Source of the DNA: Enterococcus sp. BWB1-3
Lineage (GTDB): Bacteria; Bacillota; Bacilli; Lactobacillales; Enterococcaceae
Length of the DNA stretch: 64,000 nt
Assembly: GCF_016745275.1 (NCBI RefSeq)
Contig: NZ_JADOEP010000022.1
Span: 1-64,000, forward strand
Direction: 5' to 3'
Shown: piece after piece, positions 9,648 through 19,216 of the stretch
Numbering within the stretch: the stretch's first letter is position 1
Layout of the letters: each line of letters opens with the position of its first letter
The notes under the pieces: model-generated
Databases searched by the model: none
The model's input: the letters and a program-made list of their open reading frames with translations, nothing else
Told to the model about the DNA's origin: nothing
Program-made: the position numbers and the translations under genes

Positions 9648-10916
9648 ATGAATAGTTTTATGGATAAGCTTAGCGAAAAAATTATGCCTTTAGCTAACTG
9701 GCTAGGACAAAATCGCTATCTAACTGTTTTAAGAGATGCATTTATGCTGTCATTTCCGTTAACAATGTTTGGTTCAATTGTAGTGGTTATTAATAATCTG
9801 CCATTTTTCAGTGATGACTTAAAAGGAAATTTGGGAAATCTGTTTGGAAATGGTCAAAATGCTACAATGAGTATCATGTCAGTGTTTGTCACTTTTGGTA
9901 TCGGCTATTATTTATCTAAATCTTATGATGTAGAGGGCATTTTTGGCGGAGCTGTTTCATTTGCCAGCTTCCTGATCCTGACACCCTTTTTCATAACTCT
10001 TGAAAGCGGCGAAACCATAAGCGGTGTGTTAAGTCTTGACCGCCTCGGTGCTAAAGGCATGTTCATTGGTATGATTGCTGCTTTTCTTGCAGCGGAAATC
10101 TACTGTCGTATTACAAAACGAGGCTGGCAGATTAAAATGCCGGATGGCGTTCCTCCAGCAGTAACAAAATCTTTTGCAGCACTGATTCCAGCAGTCTGTA
10201 CCTTAACTATTTTCTTGTTCATCAATGCAGCAGTAACTGGATTCTTCAACACAAACCTTCATGACGTAATTTACGAAGTAATTCAACAACCATTGACTGG
10301 TTTGGGAAGCAGTCTTCCAGCAACACTGATTGCACTGTTTTTCGTTCAATTCCTGTGGTTTTTCGGTTTGCATGGTCAAATCATTGTAAATTCTGTAATG
10401 GACCCAATCTGGAATACATTGATGCTTGATAATTTGGAAGCTTACCAGGCAGGAAAAGAATTGCCGCATATTATTACAAAACCATTCATGGAAACATTCA
10501 CTGTAGGTCTTGGCGGCTCCGGTATGACCTTGGCTGTAGTTCTGATTATGGCCTTCTTCCTTAAGAAAAAACAATATAAGGATGTTGGCCGTTTAGCATT
10601 AGCACCCGGGCTGTTTAACGTAAACGAACCTGTAATCTTCGGTTTGCCGATCGTTTTAAATGTCTCAATCCTTATTCCATGGGTTCTGGCTCCAATCGTT
10701 GTAACAACCATAAACTATCTTGTTATGGCAGCTGGGATTGTTCCTCCGCCAACCGGAGTCTCTGTCCCATGGACAGTTCCAATTATTGCAAGCGGTGTTC
10801 TCGCTACCAACTCCTGGCTGGGCGGACTGCTGCAGGTGATTGACTTCATCATAGTCGCTCTCATCTGGTTTCCATTCTTAAAAATTATGGACAAACAGGC
10901 AGATGTCAATATCTGA
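9648..10916 (+). CDS. PTS EIIC, cellobiose/lichenan family
   Basis: Membrane channel component of a lactose/cellobiose-type phosphotransferase system. It has 422 residues from the ATG at 9648, preceded by AGGGGGA; an upstream in-frame start at 9612 falls inside the cre site. About ten membrane segments are visible. The family motif region GLHGQIIVNSVMDPIW and the later NVNEPVIFGLPIVLN, which holds the conserved Asn-Glu-Pro used in sugar binding, are intact. No EIIA or EIIB gene is nearby, so it must borrow these from elsewhere in the genome. Substrate (cellobiose or another aryl/beta-glucoside) is inferred from the neighbouring phospho-beta-glucosidase. Confidence 0.93.
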   Translation: MNSFMDKLSEKIMPLANWLGQNRYLTVLRDAFMLSFPLTMFGSIVVVINNLPFFSDDLKGNLGNLFGNGQNATMSIMSVFVTFGIGYYLSKSYDVEGIFGGAVSFASFLILTPFFITLESGETISGVLSLDRLGAKGMFIGMIAAFLAAEIYCRITKRGWQIKMPDGVPPAVTKSFAALIPAVCTLTIFLFINAAVTGFFNTNLHDVIYEVIQQPLTGLGSSLPATLIALFFVQFLWFFGLHGQIIVNSVMDPIWNTLMLDNLEAYQAGKELPHIITKPFMETFTVGLGGSGMTLAVVLIMAFFLKKKQYKDVGRLALAPGLFNVNEPVIFGLPIVLNVSILIPWVLAPIVVTTINYLVMAAGIVPPPTGVSVPWTVPIIASGVLATNSWLGGLLQVIDFIIVALIWFPFLKIMDKQADVNI

Positions 10917-10938
10917 TATTCAACTTTCTAAAATGATC

Positions 10939-10970
10939 GAAAAGGCTGGATTTCTATTCCGGCCTTTTCC
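10939..10970 (+). terminator. EIIC terminator
   Basis: AAAAGGCTGG pairs with CCGGCCTTTT followed by pyrimidines, 22 bases after the EIIC stop. A second imperfect hairpin at 11081-11135 (CGATGAC / GTCATCG) follows before the regulator gene. Confidence 0.7.
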
Positions 10971-11218
10971 TTTACCTCAAAATATAAAGTATATTGCAGA
11001 AAAGAAATTTTTGCCTATCAAAAGGTCCTAATGCTTTTTAAAAATCGCTCTTGCAATAATTACGGAGAGTAAACAAAAAAAACGATGACAGCCTCATTTT
11101 CTGAAAAGGTGAGCAAATTTTTCGTCATCGCTGTTTTCACTTATAAATACTGTATAAAAAAATTATCGTTGTAGAAAGTCACAGAGTTCGTTATACTCAT
11201 GATTGAGGTGAAAGTTGT

Positions 11219-11938
11219 ATGCCAAAATACGAAGAGATTGCGAATATACTGCGGGAACGCATAAAAAATAAAATATATCCTCCTGACACTCTGCTGCCAA
11301 ATCAAACTGATTTAGTCAAGGAATTTTCAGTCAGCAGAATGACGATCAAAAAAGCTGTGAATATTTTGACAATGGAAGGACTGGTTTATGCGCAGCGCGG
11401 AGCCGGTACTCGAGTGTTAAATCACTCTTTTTGGGACAGAGATACTTCTCCTGCCAATGAATATCAGGGGCTTAGTGTCCAGATGAATGCCGCCAACCGG
11501 GAGCTTGCCAGTCAGGTCATCCTGTTTGAAGTGGAATTTCCCAGCGAAAATGTACAGGAACGTTTAATGCTTCGACCGGAACAGCCCGTCTACAAGATCA
11601 TTCGATTAAGAATTCTGGAGAAAAAACCATATGTACTGGAACATACCTTTATGCCTGTTGATCTGGTTCCCGGCTTAACCAATGATGTTCTGTTAAATTC
11701 CATTTATGATTACCTGAAAAAAAGTTTGGGTATTCAATTTGCCGGTGCTTTTCGTTCCATTCAGGCGGACAAAAGCAACCACTATGATCAGGAATACCTT
11801 AATTGCAGTGTAGATGATCCCATACTTGAAGTGGAGCAAATTATTTACTTGAAAAATGGACGTCCGATAGAATACTCAAAAAGCCGCAGCCGATTTGATC
11901 AGCGCAGCTATTCAGTACTGGACGTTCAGGGAACATAA
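11219..11938 (+). CDS. GntR-family regulator with UTRA domain
   Basis: DNA-binding repressor of the HutC/TreR type, 239 residues. The N-terminal winged helix (about 1-68) contains PNQTDLVKEFSVSRMTIKKAVNILTMEGLV. The C-terminal UTRA domain (about 90-235) binds a small effector, typically a sugar phosphate, and includes the family-typical YSKSRSR near the end. GAGGTG lies before ATG. Its position beside the EIIC and phospho-beta-glucosidase genes suggests it controls them, with a phosphorylated beta-glucoside as inducer (inferred). I could not define its operator. Confidence 0.9.
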   Translation: MPKYEEIANILRERIKNKIYPPDTLLPNQTDLVKEFSVSRMTIKKAVNILTMEGLVYAQRGAGTRVLNHSFWDRDTSPANEYQGLSVQMNAANRELASQVILFEVEFPSENVQERLMLRPEQPVYKIIRLRILEKKPYVLEHTFMPVDLVPGLTNDVLLNSIYDYLKKSLGIQFAGAFRSIQADKSNHYDQEYLNCSVDDPILEVEQIIYLKNGRPIEYSKSRSRFDQRSYSVLDVQGT

Positions 11939-11984
11939 TTGTTTGCTGAATCGGTTAAATACAAGAAAATTTTCTATAATAAAA

Positions 11985-12260
11985 ATAAGCGTATCTGTGA
12001 TATTAGTATATCTAGAACCCTTAAAATCGAATAAACACTGTTCCAGTCTTTGTATGATTCAAGCATTCGTAAAAGCGTAGGAGTACGTTCTTGCATAACC
12101 TTAAAACATGCGATGAGCATTCAAAGAAGCGTAGAAGCAAAGCCCCTCCATGCTTCGAGGAGAAAAGATGTGCTCTTGCAATTACTCGTCGCATGGAGAA
12201 GCTTTGTCACAACCTCGCTTATTTTTTATTAGGGCTTATCTAAAAAATATTGCAAAATCA
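11985..12260 (+). repeat. Dispersed intergenic repeat, diverged copy
   Basis: This gene-free 338-base gap (11939-12276) shares pieces with other intergenic repeats here. 'cgaataaacactgttccagtctttgtat' resembles 43155-43180 and the complement of 48470-48505. 'gcgatgagcattc' resembles the GCGACGAGTAACC motif at 43548. The end 'tgtcacaacctcg...tattagggcttatct' resembles 31778-31842. No intact reading frame is present. Confidence 0.5.
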
Positions 12261-12276
12261 CTTTTCCAAACAGGTC

Positions 12277-13467
12277 CTAGATAAATGCAGATTCCGACAT
12301 ACATGCCTGATAAATGGAAATAACATCATAAACAGATAGCGGGACATACGCAGCTGTTTCGATTGTACTGTGTTTTACTGCCTGCTCAGCCATTTCGGTC
12401 AATTTTTCTTCATTAATCCCCACTTCTGGAAGAGTCATTGGAATACCGCAGGATTTAAAGAAATCATAAGTTGCCTGTATTCCTTTTTTAGCGGCAGTCA
12501 TTGCATCCGCTTCTTCAATATTCCACACATTTTTAGCAAATTGCTGGAATTTAGCTGCTGTTTCTTCCGACAATACATGCGACATCCAGCGTGGTGTTAA
12601 AATAGCCAGTCCTACACCATGCGTAATATCATAAAATGCACTCAACTCATGTTCCATCGGGTGGCAAGACCATGCACCGTCTTTTCCATTTCCTGTCAGA
12701 CCATTCAACGCAAGACTGCTGGCCCACATCAGATTGGCACGGGCATCATAATTGTCCGGTGTCTTCAAAGCAATCGGGCAGTTCTTAATCACAGTTTTCA
12801 TCAATCCTTCAGAAACAAAATCCTGAACATTCGCTCCAATCGTTTTCTTAAAATAGTTTTCAAATAAATGACTTAATATATCTGCCGAACCGGCTGCGGT
12901 TTGATACGCAGGAACCGTAAATGTATTCTGAGGATCAAGGAAAGAAACCTTTGGTATCATGGAAGGCGCGCCCACACCCAGCTTTTGGTTTGCTGCAAGG
13001 TTACTGATAACTGCTCCGCTGTTCATCTCACTGCCTGTTGCTGCCAACGTCAGAATAGTTACAAGAGGCAATGCGGGTCCGTTAAATGTTCGCCTTTCCA
13101 AAACAAGCTCCCACGCTGATTTTTCATAATAATAGCCGGCAGCAACAACTTTGGCACAATCAATGGTAGAACCGCCGCCAACAGCCAAAATCACATCTAC
13201 TTTATGCTCACGACACAAAGCAATCCCGCGATCCACTGTTTCAATCCGAGGATTAGGCTCAATTCCGTTTAGCTCCACTACATTGTTTTGATTCTTCTCC
13301 AGCAATTTAAGAACCTGGTTATACAGACCGTTCTTCTTAATACTTCCCCCACCATAAGCCAACAGGACAGTTTTTCCAAAAACGTTCAATGCATCTGTCA
13401 ATTCATCCTTTAAACGATCTTTCCCAAAACGTACATCAGTTGGTACATAAAAACGAAAATTATCCAT
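12277..13467 (-). CDS. Iron-containing alcohol dehydrogenase (BDH/YqhD-like)
   Basis: NAD(P)H-dependent group III alcohol dehydrogenase, 396 residues, cytoplasmic. The N-terminal dinucleotide-binding part has YGGGSIKKNGLY and VGGGSTIDCAK. The C-terminal helical part supplies the metal ligands: Asp and His in SADILSHLFENY, His in PMEHELSAFYDITHGVGLA (two His). The sequence is closest in style to the butanol/aldehyde reductases YqhD and BdhA rather than the long AdhE. AGGTGAAAGA precedes ATG. It stands alone. The physiological substrate cannot be read from sequence; aldehyde detoxification is the usual role. Confidence 0.92.
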   Translation of the reverse strand: MDNFRFYVPTDVRFGKDRLKDELTDALNVFGKTVLLAYGGGSIKKNGLYNQVLKLLEKNQNNVVELNGIEPNPRIETVDRGIALCREHKVDVILAVGGGSTIDCAKVVAAGYYYEKSAWELVLERRTFNGPALPLVTILTLAATGSEMNSGAVISNLAANQKLGVGAPSMIPKVSFLDPQNTFTVPAYQTAAGSADILSHLFENYFKKTIGANVQDFVSEGLMKTVIKNCPIALKTPDNYDARANLMWASSLALNGLTGNGKDGAWSCHPMEHELSAFYDITHGVGLAILTPRWMSHVLSEETAAKFQQFAKNVWNIEEADAMTAAKKGIQATYDFFKSCGIPMTLPEVGINEEKLTEMAEQAVKHSTIETAAYVPLSVYDVISIYQACMSESAFI

Positions 13468-13679
13468 TCTTTCACCTGCTCTAAAAGTATTGTTTGACTC
13501 AAGATAATCATATACTTTTTCAAGCTCTTTCGCCAGTCAACGATTTGTCATTTAAAATTCTAACGGCACCGCTTTCTGCTGCAAATCACATTGCTTCTGT
13601 TCCGATCCAAAAAGTCGCACAAGCCAGAATCCAGCAAGCGCTCATAGCCTATTAAAAGGTTTCTCTCTGACAGCAATCA

Positions 13680-14678
13680 TCACTTTTCACTTTTCAGCAG
13701 CAAATATAGGAAATAAGGAGCCCCGACAATGGCAACAATCACACCTGCCGGAATTTCACCACTTTCCAGCAGTAAACGTCCAATCGTATCACTAACCACC
13801 AACAGCAACCCGCCAACTAATAAGGAAGCCGGCAGCAGTTCTCTATGCTTTTTAAATCCCAGCCCTCTGACAATATGAGGGGCAATCAATCCCAGAAAAT
13901 TAATACCTCCAGTAACTGAAATAGCTGATGCAGCCACCGCAACTGCCAATACTAATGAGAGCAATCGTTCTTTCCCTACACTCACACCAACTGAGGCTGA
14001 TGCTTCATCTCCCAATTGAAAAATATCATAAATCCGATGTTTATGCATGGTCAGCAAAAAAGAAATGAACAGCCAGGGAATTAACGCCCACACAAATGTC
14101 CAACTGCTGCCCCAAATACTTCCCGCCTGCCACATCGTAACAAAGCGGTAATTTTCAGAATCCAGTTTTGTCATCAACAAAATAGTCAGTGCCGAAATCC
14201 CAGTACTTAAAACTACCCCAGTCAAAACCATTCTTACCGGTGTGATTCCTTTTCTGCGATCATAGGCAATCCAGACGATGCCTCCAGCCGCAGCCAAAGC
14301 ACCAATCAATGCAACAGCAGGCAGCAAAAATACAGTCAAGCCGCTAGTTTCTATAAAGCTTATAAACAAGAGCACAGTAAAACCAGCTCCTGCATTAATC
14401 CCCATAATCCCAGTATCTGCCAAAGGATTCTGTGTCACACTTTGCAAAATAGTTCCACTTAAGCCTAACGCCCCACCAGCAAGTACAGCAAGTAAAATTC
14501 TGGGGAGTCGAAAATCCAGGATTAACAAACGTTGTGCTCGGCTTCCGCCACCAAGAAAAACCTGACACAGTTCCTCAAAGGAAACTGATATCTGTCCGTG
14601 CATCAGACTGAAAAGCACTGCTGCTAGAGTCAACATAAGAAACAGGATATACATAACCATTATCTTCTTTTTACTCAT
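13680..14678 (-). CDS. Siderophore ABC importer, permease 2 (FecCD family)
   Basis: Inner-membrane permease for ferric siderophore uptake, 332 residues with about nine or ten membrane helices. The internal LPRILLAVLAGGALGLSGTILQSVTQNPLADTGIMGINAGAG and the C-terminal GLIAPHIVRGLGFKKHR coupling region are family hallmarks. Its ATG overlaps the stop of the first permease by four bases (ATGA), indicating translational coupling. With the permease and ATPase upstream it forms a Fur-controlled unit; the binding protein is in the divergent unit at 17394. Confidence 0.95.
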   Translation of the reverse strand: MSKKKIMVMYILFLMLTLAAVLFSLMHGQISVSFEELCQVFLGGGSRAQRLLILDFRLPRILLAVLAGGALGLSGTILQSVTQNPLADTGIMGINAGAGFTVLLFISFIETSGLTVFLLPAVALIGALAAAGGIVWIAYDRRKGITPVRMVLTGVVLSTGISALTILLMTKLDSENYRFVTMWQAGSIWGSSWTFVWALIPWLFISFLLTMHKHRIYDIFQLGDEASASVGVSVGKERLLSLVLAVAVAASAISVTGGINFLGLIAPHIVRGLGFKKHRELLPASLLVGGLLLVVSDTIGRLLLESGEIPAGVIVAIVGAPYFLYLLLKSEK

Positions 14679-15685
14679 CCCAGGTTTCCTCCTTTTCTAA
14701 ACAGATAAATAAAGAAAGGAATCCCAATTAATGCAACAACAACCCCAAACGGTGTTTCAAAAGGGGGATTAATCATTCGGGCTGTAAAATCAGCTGAAAC
14801 AACCAGCAGAGCCCCGCCGACAGCAGAAAAGGGAATCAGCTTCCGATAATTCTCTCCTGCAAAAAAACGCATCATATGCGGAACAATCAAACCGACAAAG
14901 CTCACTGACCCGGCAATGGCAACTGACAGACCAGATAAAATAAGAATCAGCACACTAACCGTTAAACGAATACGCTGAGGATTTTTCCCTAGACTGACCG
15001 CAGTGTCATCACCAAAACGCAAGACTGTGACAGAAGAGCTGTAGAAAAGTGAAGCCGCTATTGCCAGAAGAAAGATTGGCGCAGCAAACTGCAGCTGCTT
15101 CCATGAAATCACACTGACACCTCCTAATGACCAGAAGGTAATATCCTGACTGAGATTAAACCAAAGAGCGATAAACTGGCTGATTGAAATAAATAAGGCG
15201 CTGATACCGGCACCAGCCAACGTCAACCGGATAGGTGTTGCACCTTGCCGGGAACGACTGGATATCTTGTATATCAGATAGACACTGACACCAGCACCCA
15301 AAAAGGACACCAGTAAAATTTGCCAATACCCTGCACTGGGCAGAAAAGCGAACGATACCGCAATTCCCAGAGCAGCTCCTGCATTAATACCCAAAAGCCC
15401 GGAATCTGCCAACGGATTTTGCGTAATCCCCTGAGCCAATGCCCCAGTCACCGCCAGACTTGTTCCAACTAAAGCAGCGCCAAGTACTCTGGGTAGGCGA
15501 ATCGAATAAATCACCTGATGCAGCTGGTTCTCCTGATCAAATTGTAAAAAACTTTCTTTCATAATTTTAAAAGGAACGTTAACCGCTCCATTACTTATGG
15601 AGATAATCATCATGATTAGCAGAAGAAGTATTAGGAGCAGAAACGCCAGCCCCTGCTGCTGTTGCAGCTTAGCCTTCACATTCAT
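14675..15685 (-). CDS. Siderophore ABC importer, permease 1 (FecCD family)
   Basis: First of two homologous permeases, 336 residues. I prefer the ATG at 15685, which has AAGGAGA with correct spacing; the frame is open to 15712. It has multiple membrane helices, with LPRVLGAALVGTSLAVTGALAQGITQNPLADSGLLGINAGAALG and the coupling region GLIVPHMMRFFAGENYRK. It overlaps the ATPase gene end by 17 bases and the second permease by 4, a tight operon. The two permeases form the heterodimeric channel. Confidence 0.95.
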   Translation of the reverse strand: MNVKAKLQQQQGLAFLLLILLLLIMMIISISNGAVNVPFKIMKESFLQFDQENQLHQVIYSIRLPRVLGAALVGTSLAVTGALAQGITQNPLADSGLLGINAGAALGIAVSFAFLPSAGYWQILLVSFLGAGVSVYLIYKISSRSRQGATPIRLTLAGAGISALFISISQFIALWFNLSQDITFWSLGGVSVISWKQLQFAAPIFLLAIAASLFYSSSVTVLRFGDDTAVSLGKNPQRIRLTVSVLILILSGLSVAIAGSVSFVGLIVPHMMRFFAGENYRKLIPFSAVGGALLVVSADFTARMINPPFETPFGVVVALIGIPFFIYLFRKGGNLG

Positions 15686-16481
15686 ATGCATTCTCCTTAT
15701 CCGCCATTTCATAAGAAAGCACTAGCGGGCGCTTCGTTTTGCCGTGACAGACAATCTCTGCATCAATCGAGAACACCTGTCTCAGCGTTTCTTCAGTGAT
15801 GACCTCCACTGGTGTCCCTTTTTTAAATATCTGTCCTTCTCTCATTGCAATTACCTGATCCGAGAACCTGGAAGCCAGATTAATGTCATGAATTGTCATA
15901 ATAATTGTTTTTTTCTGTTCCTGATTAATCATTTTTAAAACATTCAGAATTTCCAACTGATGTGCAGGATCAAGATAGGTTGTCGGTTCATCCAATAGTA
16001 GAACCTCCGTATCCTGTACCAGTGCCATAGCAATCCACACCCTTTGTCGCTGTCCTCCTGATAAAATGGCCACAGATTCACGTGCCAGTTCTGTCAGCCC
16101 GGTCATCTCCAATGCCCACTGGATATATTTCTGATCTTCTACAGTAATGCTTTTCCAGCCTTTCTGGTAAGGATGGCGACCGAAAGAAACTAAATCAAAA
16201 ACAGAAAGATCAATCGAGTTTTCTGGAGTTTGAGAGAGAATGGCTAGTTTCTGAGCTATTTCTTTGGATGTATACTGATTCAAATTTTTACTGTCTAAAA
16301 GAATCTGCCCGCTTAATTCAGGTAATATCCTTGCCAGCGTTTTCAGCAATGTAGATTTCCCACATCCGTTTGGTCCGATAATACTGGTCATTGATCCTCT
16401 TTCAAAAGAGGTATTTAAATTCATGCTGATTATTTCCCTGCCATAACCGCTTGTCAAATCAGCCGCTGTTAGAATATCCAT
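15669..16481 (-). CDS. Siderophore ABC importer, ATPase (FecE/FepC family)
   Basis: Cytoplasmic ATPase powering ferric siderophore uptake, 270 residues. Walker A GPNGCGKST (about 37-45), Q-loop SQTPENS, signature LSGGQRQRVWIAMAL, Walker B VLLLDEPTTYLD and H-loop TIHDIN are all present. It is first in the minus-strand unit and begins 48 bases from a perfect Fur-type palindrome (16529-16545). Confidence 0.96.
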   Translation of the reverse strand: MDILTAADLTSGYGREIISMNLNTSFERGSMTSIIGPNGCGKSTLLKTLARILPELSGQILLDSKNLNQYTSKEIAQKLAILSQTPENSIDLSVFDLVSFGRHPYQKGWKSITVEDQKYIQWALEMTGLTELARESVAILSGGQRQRVWIAMALVQDTEVLLLDEPTTYLDPAHQLEILNVLKMINQEQKKTIIMTIHDINLASRFSDQVIAMREGQIFKKGTPVEVITEETLRQVFSIDAEIVCHGKTKRPLVLSYEMADKENAYECEG

Positions 16482-16528
16482 AGTTCCCCTTCTTTTATGA
16501 AGCCTGTACTTGTCAAATATCTGCTAAA

Positions 16529-16545
16529 TTGAGAATGATTCTCAA
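16529..16545. promoter_or_regulatory. Fur box of the ATPase-permease unit
   Basis: TTGAGAATGATTCTCAA, a perfect palindrome around a central base, lies just upstream of the ATPase gene. It matches the Fur consensus core (GAGAATGATTCTC), so iron repression is expected. Confidence 0.85.
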
Positions 16546-16595
16546 CAGATTGCACTTCATTATAAAAAAATACGCTGTAAAAAGCAATCATCTTT

Positions 16596-16636
16596 AGAAA
16601 AGTTTGAAAGAAAATACTTTCAAACTTTTCTTTTTT
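16596..16636 (+). terminator. Orphan intrinsic terminator
   Basis: A 15-base perfect stem (AGAAAAGTTTGAAAG / CTTTCAAACTTTTCT) is followed by TTTTTT. On the plus strand there is no gene upstream of it, so it either insulates the region or is left over from a lost gene. Confidence 0.7.
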
Positions 16637-16779
16637 ACATCCAGACCATATCTGAAAACTATTGGGGAAATGGTTTTTTTAAGAATTTTAGTGAAGGTCT
16701 AAATTTACCAAATAAAAAAGCCAGCTCATTTTGGCATATTCATTTTTCTATAAACAATGGTTGGAAAAATAGGACCTAT

Positions 16780-17330
16780 TCTCATCCGCATACTAGCGAT
16801 CTCTTAGTGATAACCATAAGTATTTGGCTATTTATTTCAATCAGAGTATTGCATGCCACCCTGCTAGTGCCCCTAGATAAGCTAGCCTCCATTCAAGGAC
16901 TCCGCATATAGCCCGTCTTATATGATCAAAAGACATGCGACGAGCATTCGTAGAAGCAAGCTTTTAATACTGGAATGAATTATTGCTAATTCATCAGATT
17001 GTCGGTTCGCATGCCATTCTACTAGCTATTCCTGCATCAGTAGAAAACCCTTGTATCTACGAGGCTTACTACACTACACTTCGTTTCGATCTCATCAATT
17101 TCTAAACGGCAGAGCCATTAAGAATTGAAGGACTTCGTTTCGATCTCATCAATTTCTAAATGTCAGAGCCATTAAGAATTGAAGAACCTTGTTCGATTCT
17201 CCATACAAACGCGTTTACTTGGAAAAGCGTTGACAGTATGGTGCATAAGCGAGGCTTTATGACAATGACTGCCACGAAAGTATTCGCCACTAGAATTTTC
17301 AGACAAGTTTCAATATAATGATTGACAAAC
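16780..17330 (+). repeat. Dispersed intergenic repeat, copy A
   Basis: Part of the gene-free stretch 16482-17393. It shares with copies at 43.1-43.7 kb and (inverted) 48.0-48.5 kb a block reading TTGTATCTACGAG, a short ACT-rich run, two tandem 54-bp units (17079-17186), CCTTGTTCGATTCTC and AAAAGCGTTGACA. It also carries 'gcgacgagcattcgtagaagc'. No gene is evident. Confidence 0.75.
17079..17186 (+). repeat. Two tandem 54-bp hairpin units (copy A)
   Basis: Units start CTTCGTTTCGATCTCATCAA at 17079 and 17133. Within each, TCAATTTCT pairs with AGAATTGA around a GGC-GCC inner stem, so each unit folds into a hairpin. Nearly identical doublets are at 43366-43473 and, inverted, at 48144-48251. Confidence 0.85.
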
Positions 17331-17342
17331 TTCTTAATATAA

Positions 17343-17365
17343 ATGATAATGAGAATCGTTATCAT
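17343..17365. promoter_or_regulatory. Fur box of the binding-protein gene
   Basis: ATGATAATGAGAATCGTTATCAT closely matches the GATAATGATTATCATTATC-type Fur consensus and is nearly palindromic. It lies 29 bases before the lipoprotein start. Confidence 0.85.
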
Positions 17366-17393
17366 CATTAACAATGTTTAAGGAGAGTAATAA

Positions 17394-18353
17394 ATGAACT
17401 TATTGAATAAATCTGCTCTATTTGGCTTAACGTTACTGATAAGCGGAGGTTTATTAGCCGCATGCGGTACACAGAATGCCGGAACAAGCAACTCGACAAT
17501 CGAGAGTACTGCGAAAGAACGGGTTCTGACGGATACCTTGGGAAATGAAGTAACGATTCCAGCCAATCCAAAAAGAATTATCGCCAGCTATCTGGAAGAC
17601 TATCTTATCGCTTTAGACGAGACGCCTGTAGCCCAATGGACAGTGAACAACGCCAGTATTCAGGATTACCTGCAGGAGGAATTAGACGGCATTCCGACAA
17701 TTTCCTATGATTTGCCTTATGAAGAAATATTAAAATACGAACCAGATCTGATCTTGGTCAGCTCTTCACCACTGGTTGAAGGCGGAAAGTATGACGAATA
17801 CAACAAAGCAGCTCCTACCTATGTTGTGAAAAACGGTGAGGGTGTTACATGGCGGGACCAGTTAACAGATGTTGCCAATGTGCTGAATAAAGAAAAGCAG
17901 GCGGAAGAAGTTTTAGAGACGTACGACACACTGGCTGCAGATACAAAAGAAGAATTGACTCAAGCCAATGCAAATAATCAGTCAGCTGCGGTTTTATGGG
18001 TAACAAACAATCAGGTATTCATGGTTGCTGAGACAAAATCAAGCGGTACTGTTCTTTATGGCGATCTTGGTTTGAAAGTTCCTGAGCTGGTAACAGAAAT
18101 ATCCAAGGATGCAACAGCAGACTGGAGTGCTGTTTCTCTGGAAAAAATGGCAGAACTGGATGCAGATAATATTTTCCTTATAAACAGTGACGAATCTGAT
18201 CCTTTTTTTGAGGAAAGTGTCTGGAAAAATCTAGATGCAGTGAAAAATGATAAAGTATTCTCTTTTGGCGGCGATTCCAGCTGGTTGTATAATGGACCAA
18301 TTGCCAACACCAAAATCATTGAAGACGTAAAAACATCACTATTAGGCGAATAA
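17394..18353 (+). CDS. Siderophore-binding lipoprotein (FecB/FhuD-like)
   Basis: Extracellular solute-binding lipoprotein that captures ferric siderophore for the divergent permease/ATPase unit. It has 319 residues, with a lipobox LLAAC (Cys24) after a hydrophobic leader, and a Ser/Thr-rich linker. A type III periplasmic-binding fold follows: VTIPANPKRIIASYLEDYLIALD, YDLPYEEILKYEPDLILVSS, then a helical backbone and a second lobe. AAGGAGAG precedes the start. It has its own Fur box. The exact siderophore is not deducible. Confidence 0.94.
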   Translation: MNLLNKSALFGLTLLISGGLLAACGTQNAGTSNSTIESTAKERVLTDTLGNEVTIPANPKRIIASYLEDYLIALDETPVAQWTVNNASIQDYLQEELDGIPTISYDLPYEEILKYEPDLILVSSSPLVEGGKYDEYNKAAPTYVVKNGEGVTWRDQLTDVANVLNKEKQAEEVLETYDTLAADTKEELTQANANNQSAAVLWVTNNQVFMVAETKSSGTVLYGDLGLKVPELVTEISKDATADWSAVSLEKMAELDADNIFLINSDESDPFFEESVWKNLDAVKNDKVFSFGGDSSWLYNGPIANTKIIEDVKTSLLGE

Positions 18354-18357
18354 AGAA

Positions 18358-18407
18358 AAAGCTGAAACAAATGCTCAGAAAACGGGCAATTCTGTTTCAG
18401 CTCTTTT
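18358..18407. terminator. Bidirectional terminator
   Basis: GCTGAAAC and GTTTCAGC pair, with an A-run on the left and TCTTTT on the right, between the convergent binding-protein gene (+) and deoD (-). It can serve both. Confidence 0.8.
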
Positions 18408-18426
18408 ATTGTATACTTCGAAAAAT

Positions 18427-19134
18427 CTATTCTGCAATCGCCGTTTCCAGACCTACTTCCATCATCTCATTGAAGGTTGTCTGACGTTCTTCTGCAGTTG
18501 TTTCTTCACCAGTAATGATATGGTCGCTGACCGTACAGATCGCCAGTGTCTGTACCTTGTATTTCGCACCCAGATAATACAGTGCAGCTGCTTCCATCTC
18601 AACTCCCAGAACCCCAAGTTCAGCCAGCTTCATTGTTTCTGCTGTATCATCCTTATAGAAAGAATCCTCAGAAAGTACGTTGCCGACATGTGTTCTATAG
18701 CCTTTTTCAGTTGCGAAATTATAGGCTTTCAACAGTAAATCGAAGTCGCCGATTGGCGGAAAGTGAAACTGCTGAAAATGTTTGGCAATCATGGATGAAC
18801 TTGTAGCTGCTCCCTGCGCAATAATCAGGTCACGAACGTGAACATCTGTTGAAAGAGCCCCGCAGGTTCCAACACGAATCAGTTTCTTCACATCATAAGA
18901 GTTGATCAGTTCATGGGCATAGATTGTTGCAGAAGGCATCCCCATGCCAGTTCCCTGAACAGAAATACGCTCTCCCTTATAAGTTCCTGTATAGCCCAGC
19001 ATTCCCCGAACCTGATTGTAACAAACCGGATTGTCCAAAAATGTTTCAGCAATATACTTTGCTCTTAAAGGATCTCCCGGCAGTAAAATTTTATCAGCAA
19101 TTTCTCCCTGTTTTGCTTCAATATGGATGCTCAT
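18427..19134 (-). CDS. deoD: Purine nucleoside phosphorylase, DeoD type
   Basis: Hexameric phosphorylase cleaving purine (deoxy)nucleosides to base and (deoxy)ribose-1-phosphate. It has 235 residues from the ATG at 19134, chosen because AGGAGG is six bases before it; the start [33 protein letters not shown] is classic DeoD. RVGTCGAL and [10 protein letters not shown] (ribose-contacting Glu) are intact. It is the last gene of the salvage locus, 82 bases after punA. A bidirectional terminator lies beyond its stop. Confidence 0.96.
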   Translation of the reverse strand: MSIHIEAKQGEIADKILLPGDPLRAKYIAETFLDNPVCYNQVRGMLGYTGTYKGERISVQGTGMGMPSATIYAHELINSYDVKKLIRVGTCGALSTDVHVRDLIIAQGAATSSSMIAKHFQQFHFPPIGDFDLLLKAYNFATEKGYRTHVGNVLSEDSFYKDDTAETMKLAELGVLGVEMEAAALYYLGAKYKVQTLAICTVSDHIITGEETTAEERQTTFNEMMEVGLETAIAE

Positions 19135-19216
19135 TTGTTTCCTCCTCATATTAACTTTCTTTCAATCCTATCACCTCTGTACTGCTTTTGATAAAGTACA
19201 GGTGATCCAAGATTTT

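Noticed and set aside
16640-16800. Frame with NYWGNGFFKNF recalling the YGNGV motif of class IIa bacteriocins
   Set aside because: No start codon, no double-Gly leader, no cysteines, no immunity gene; chance similarity.
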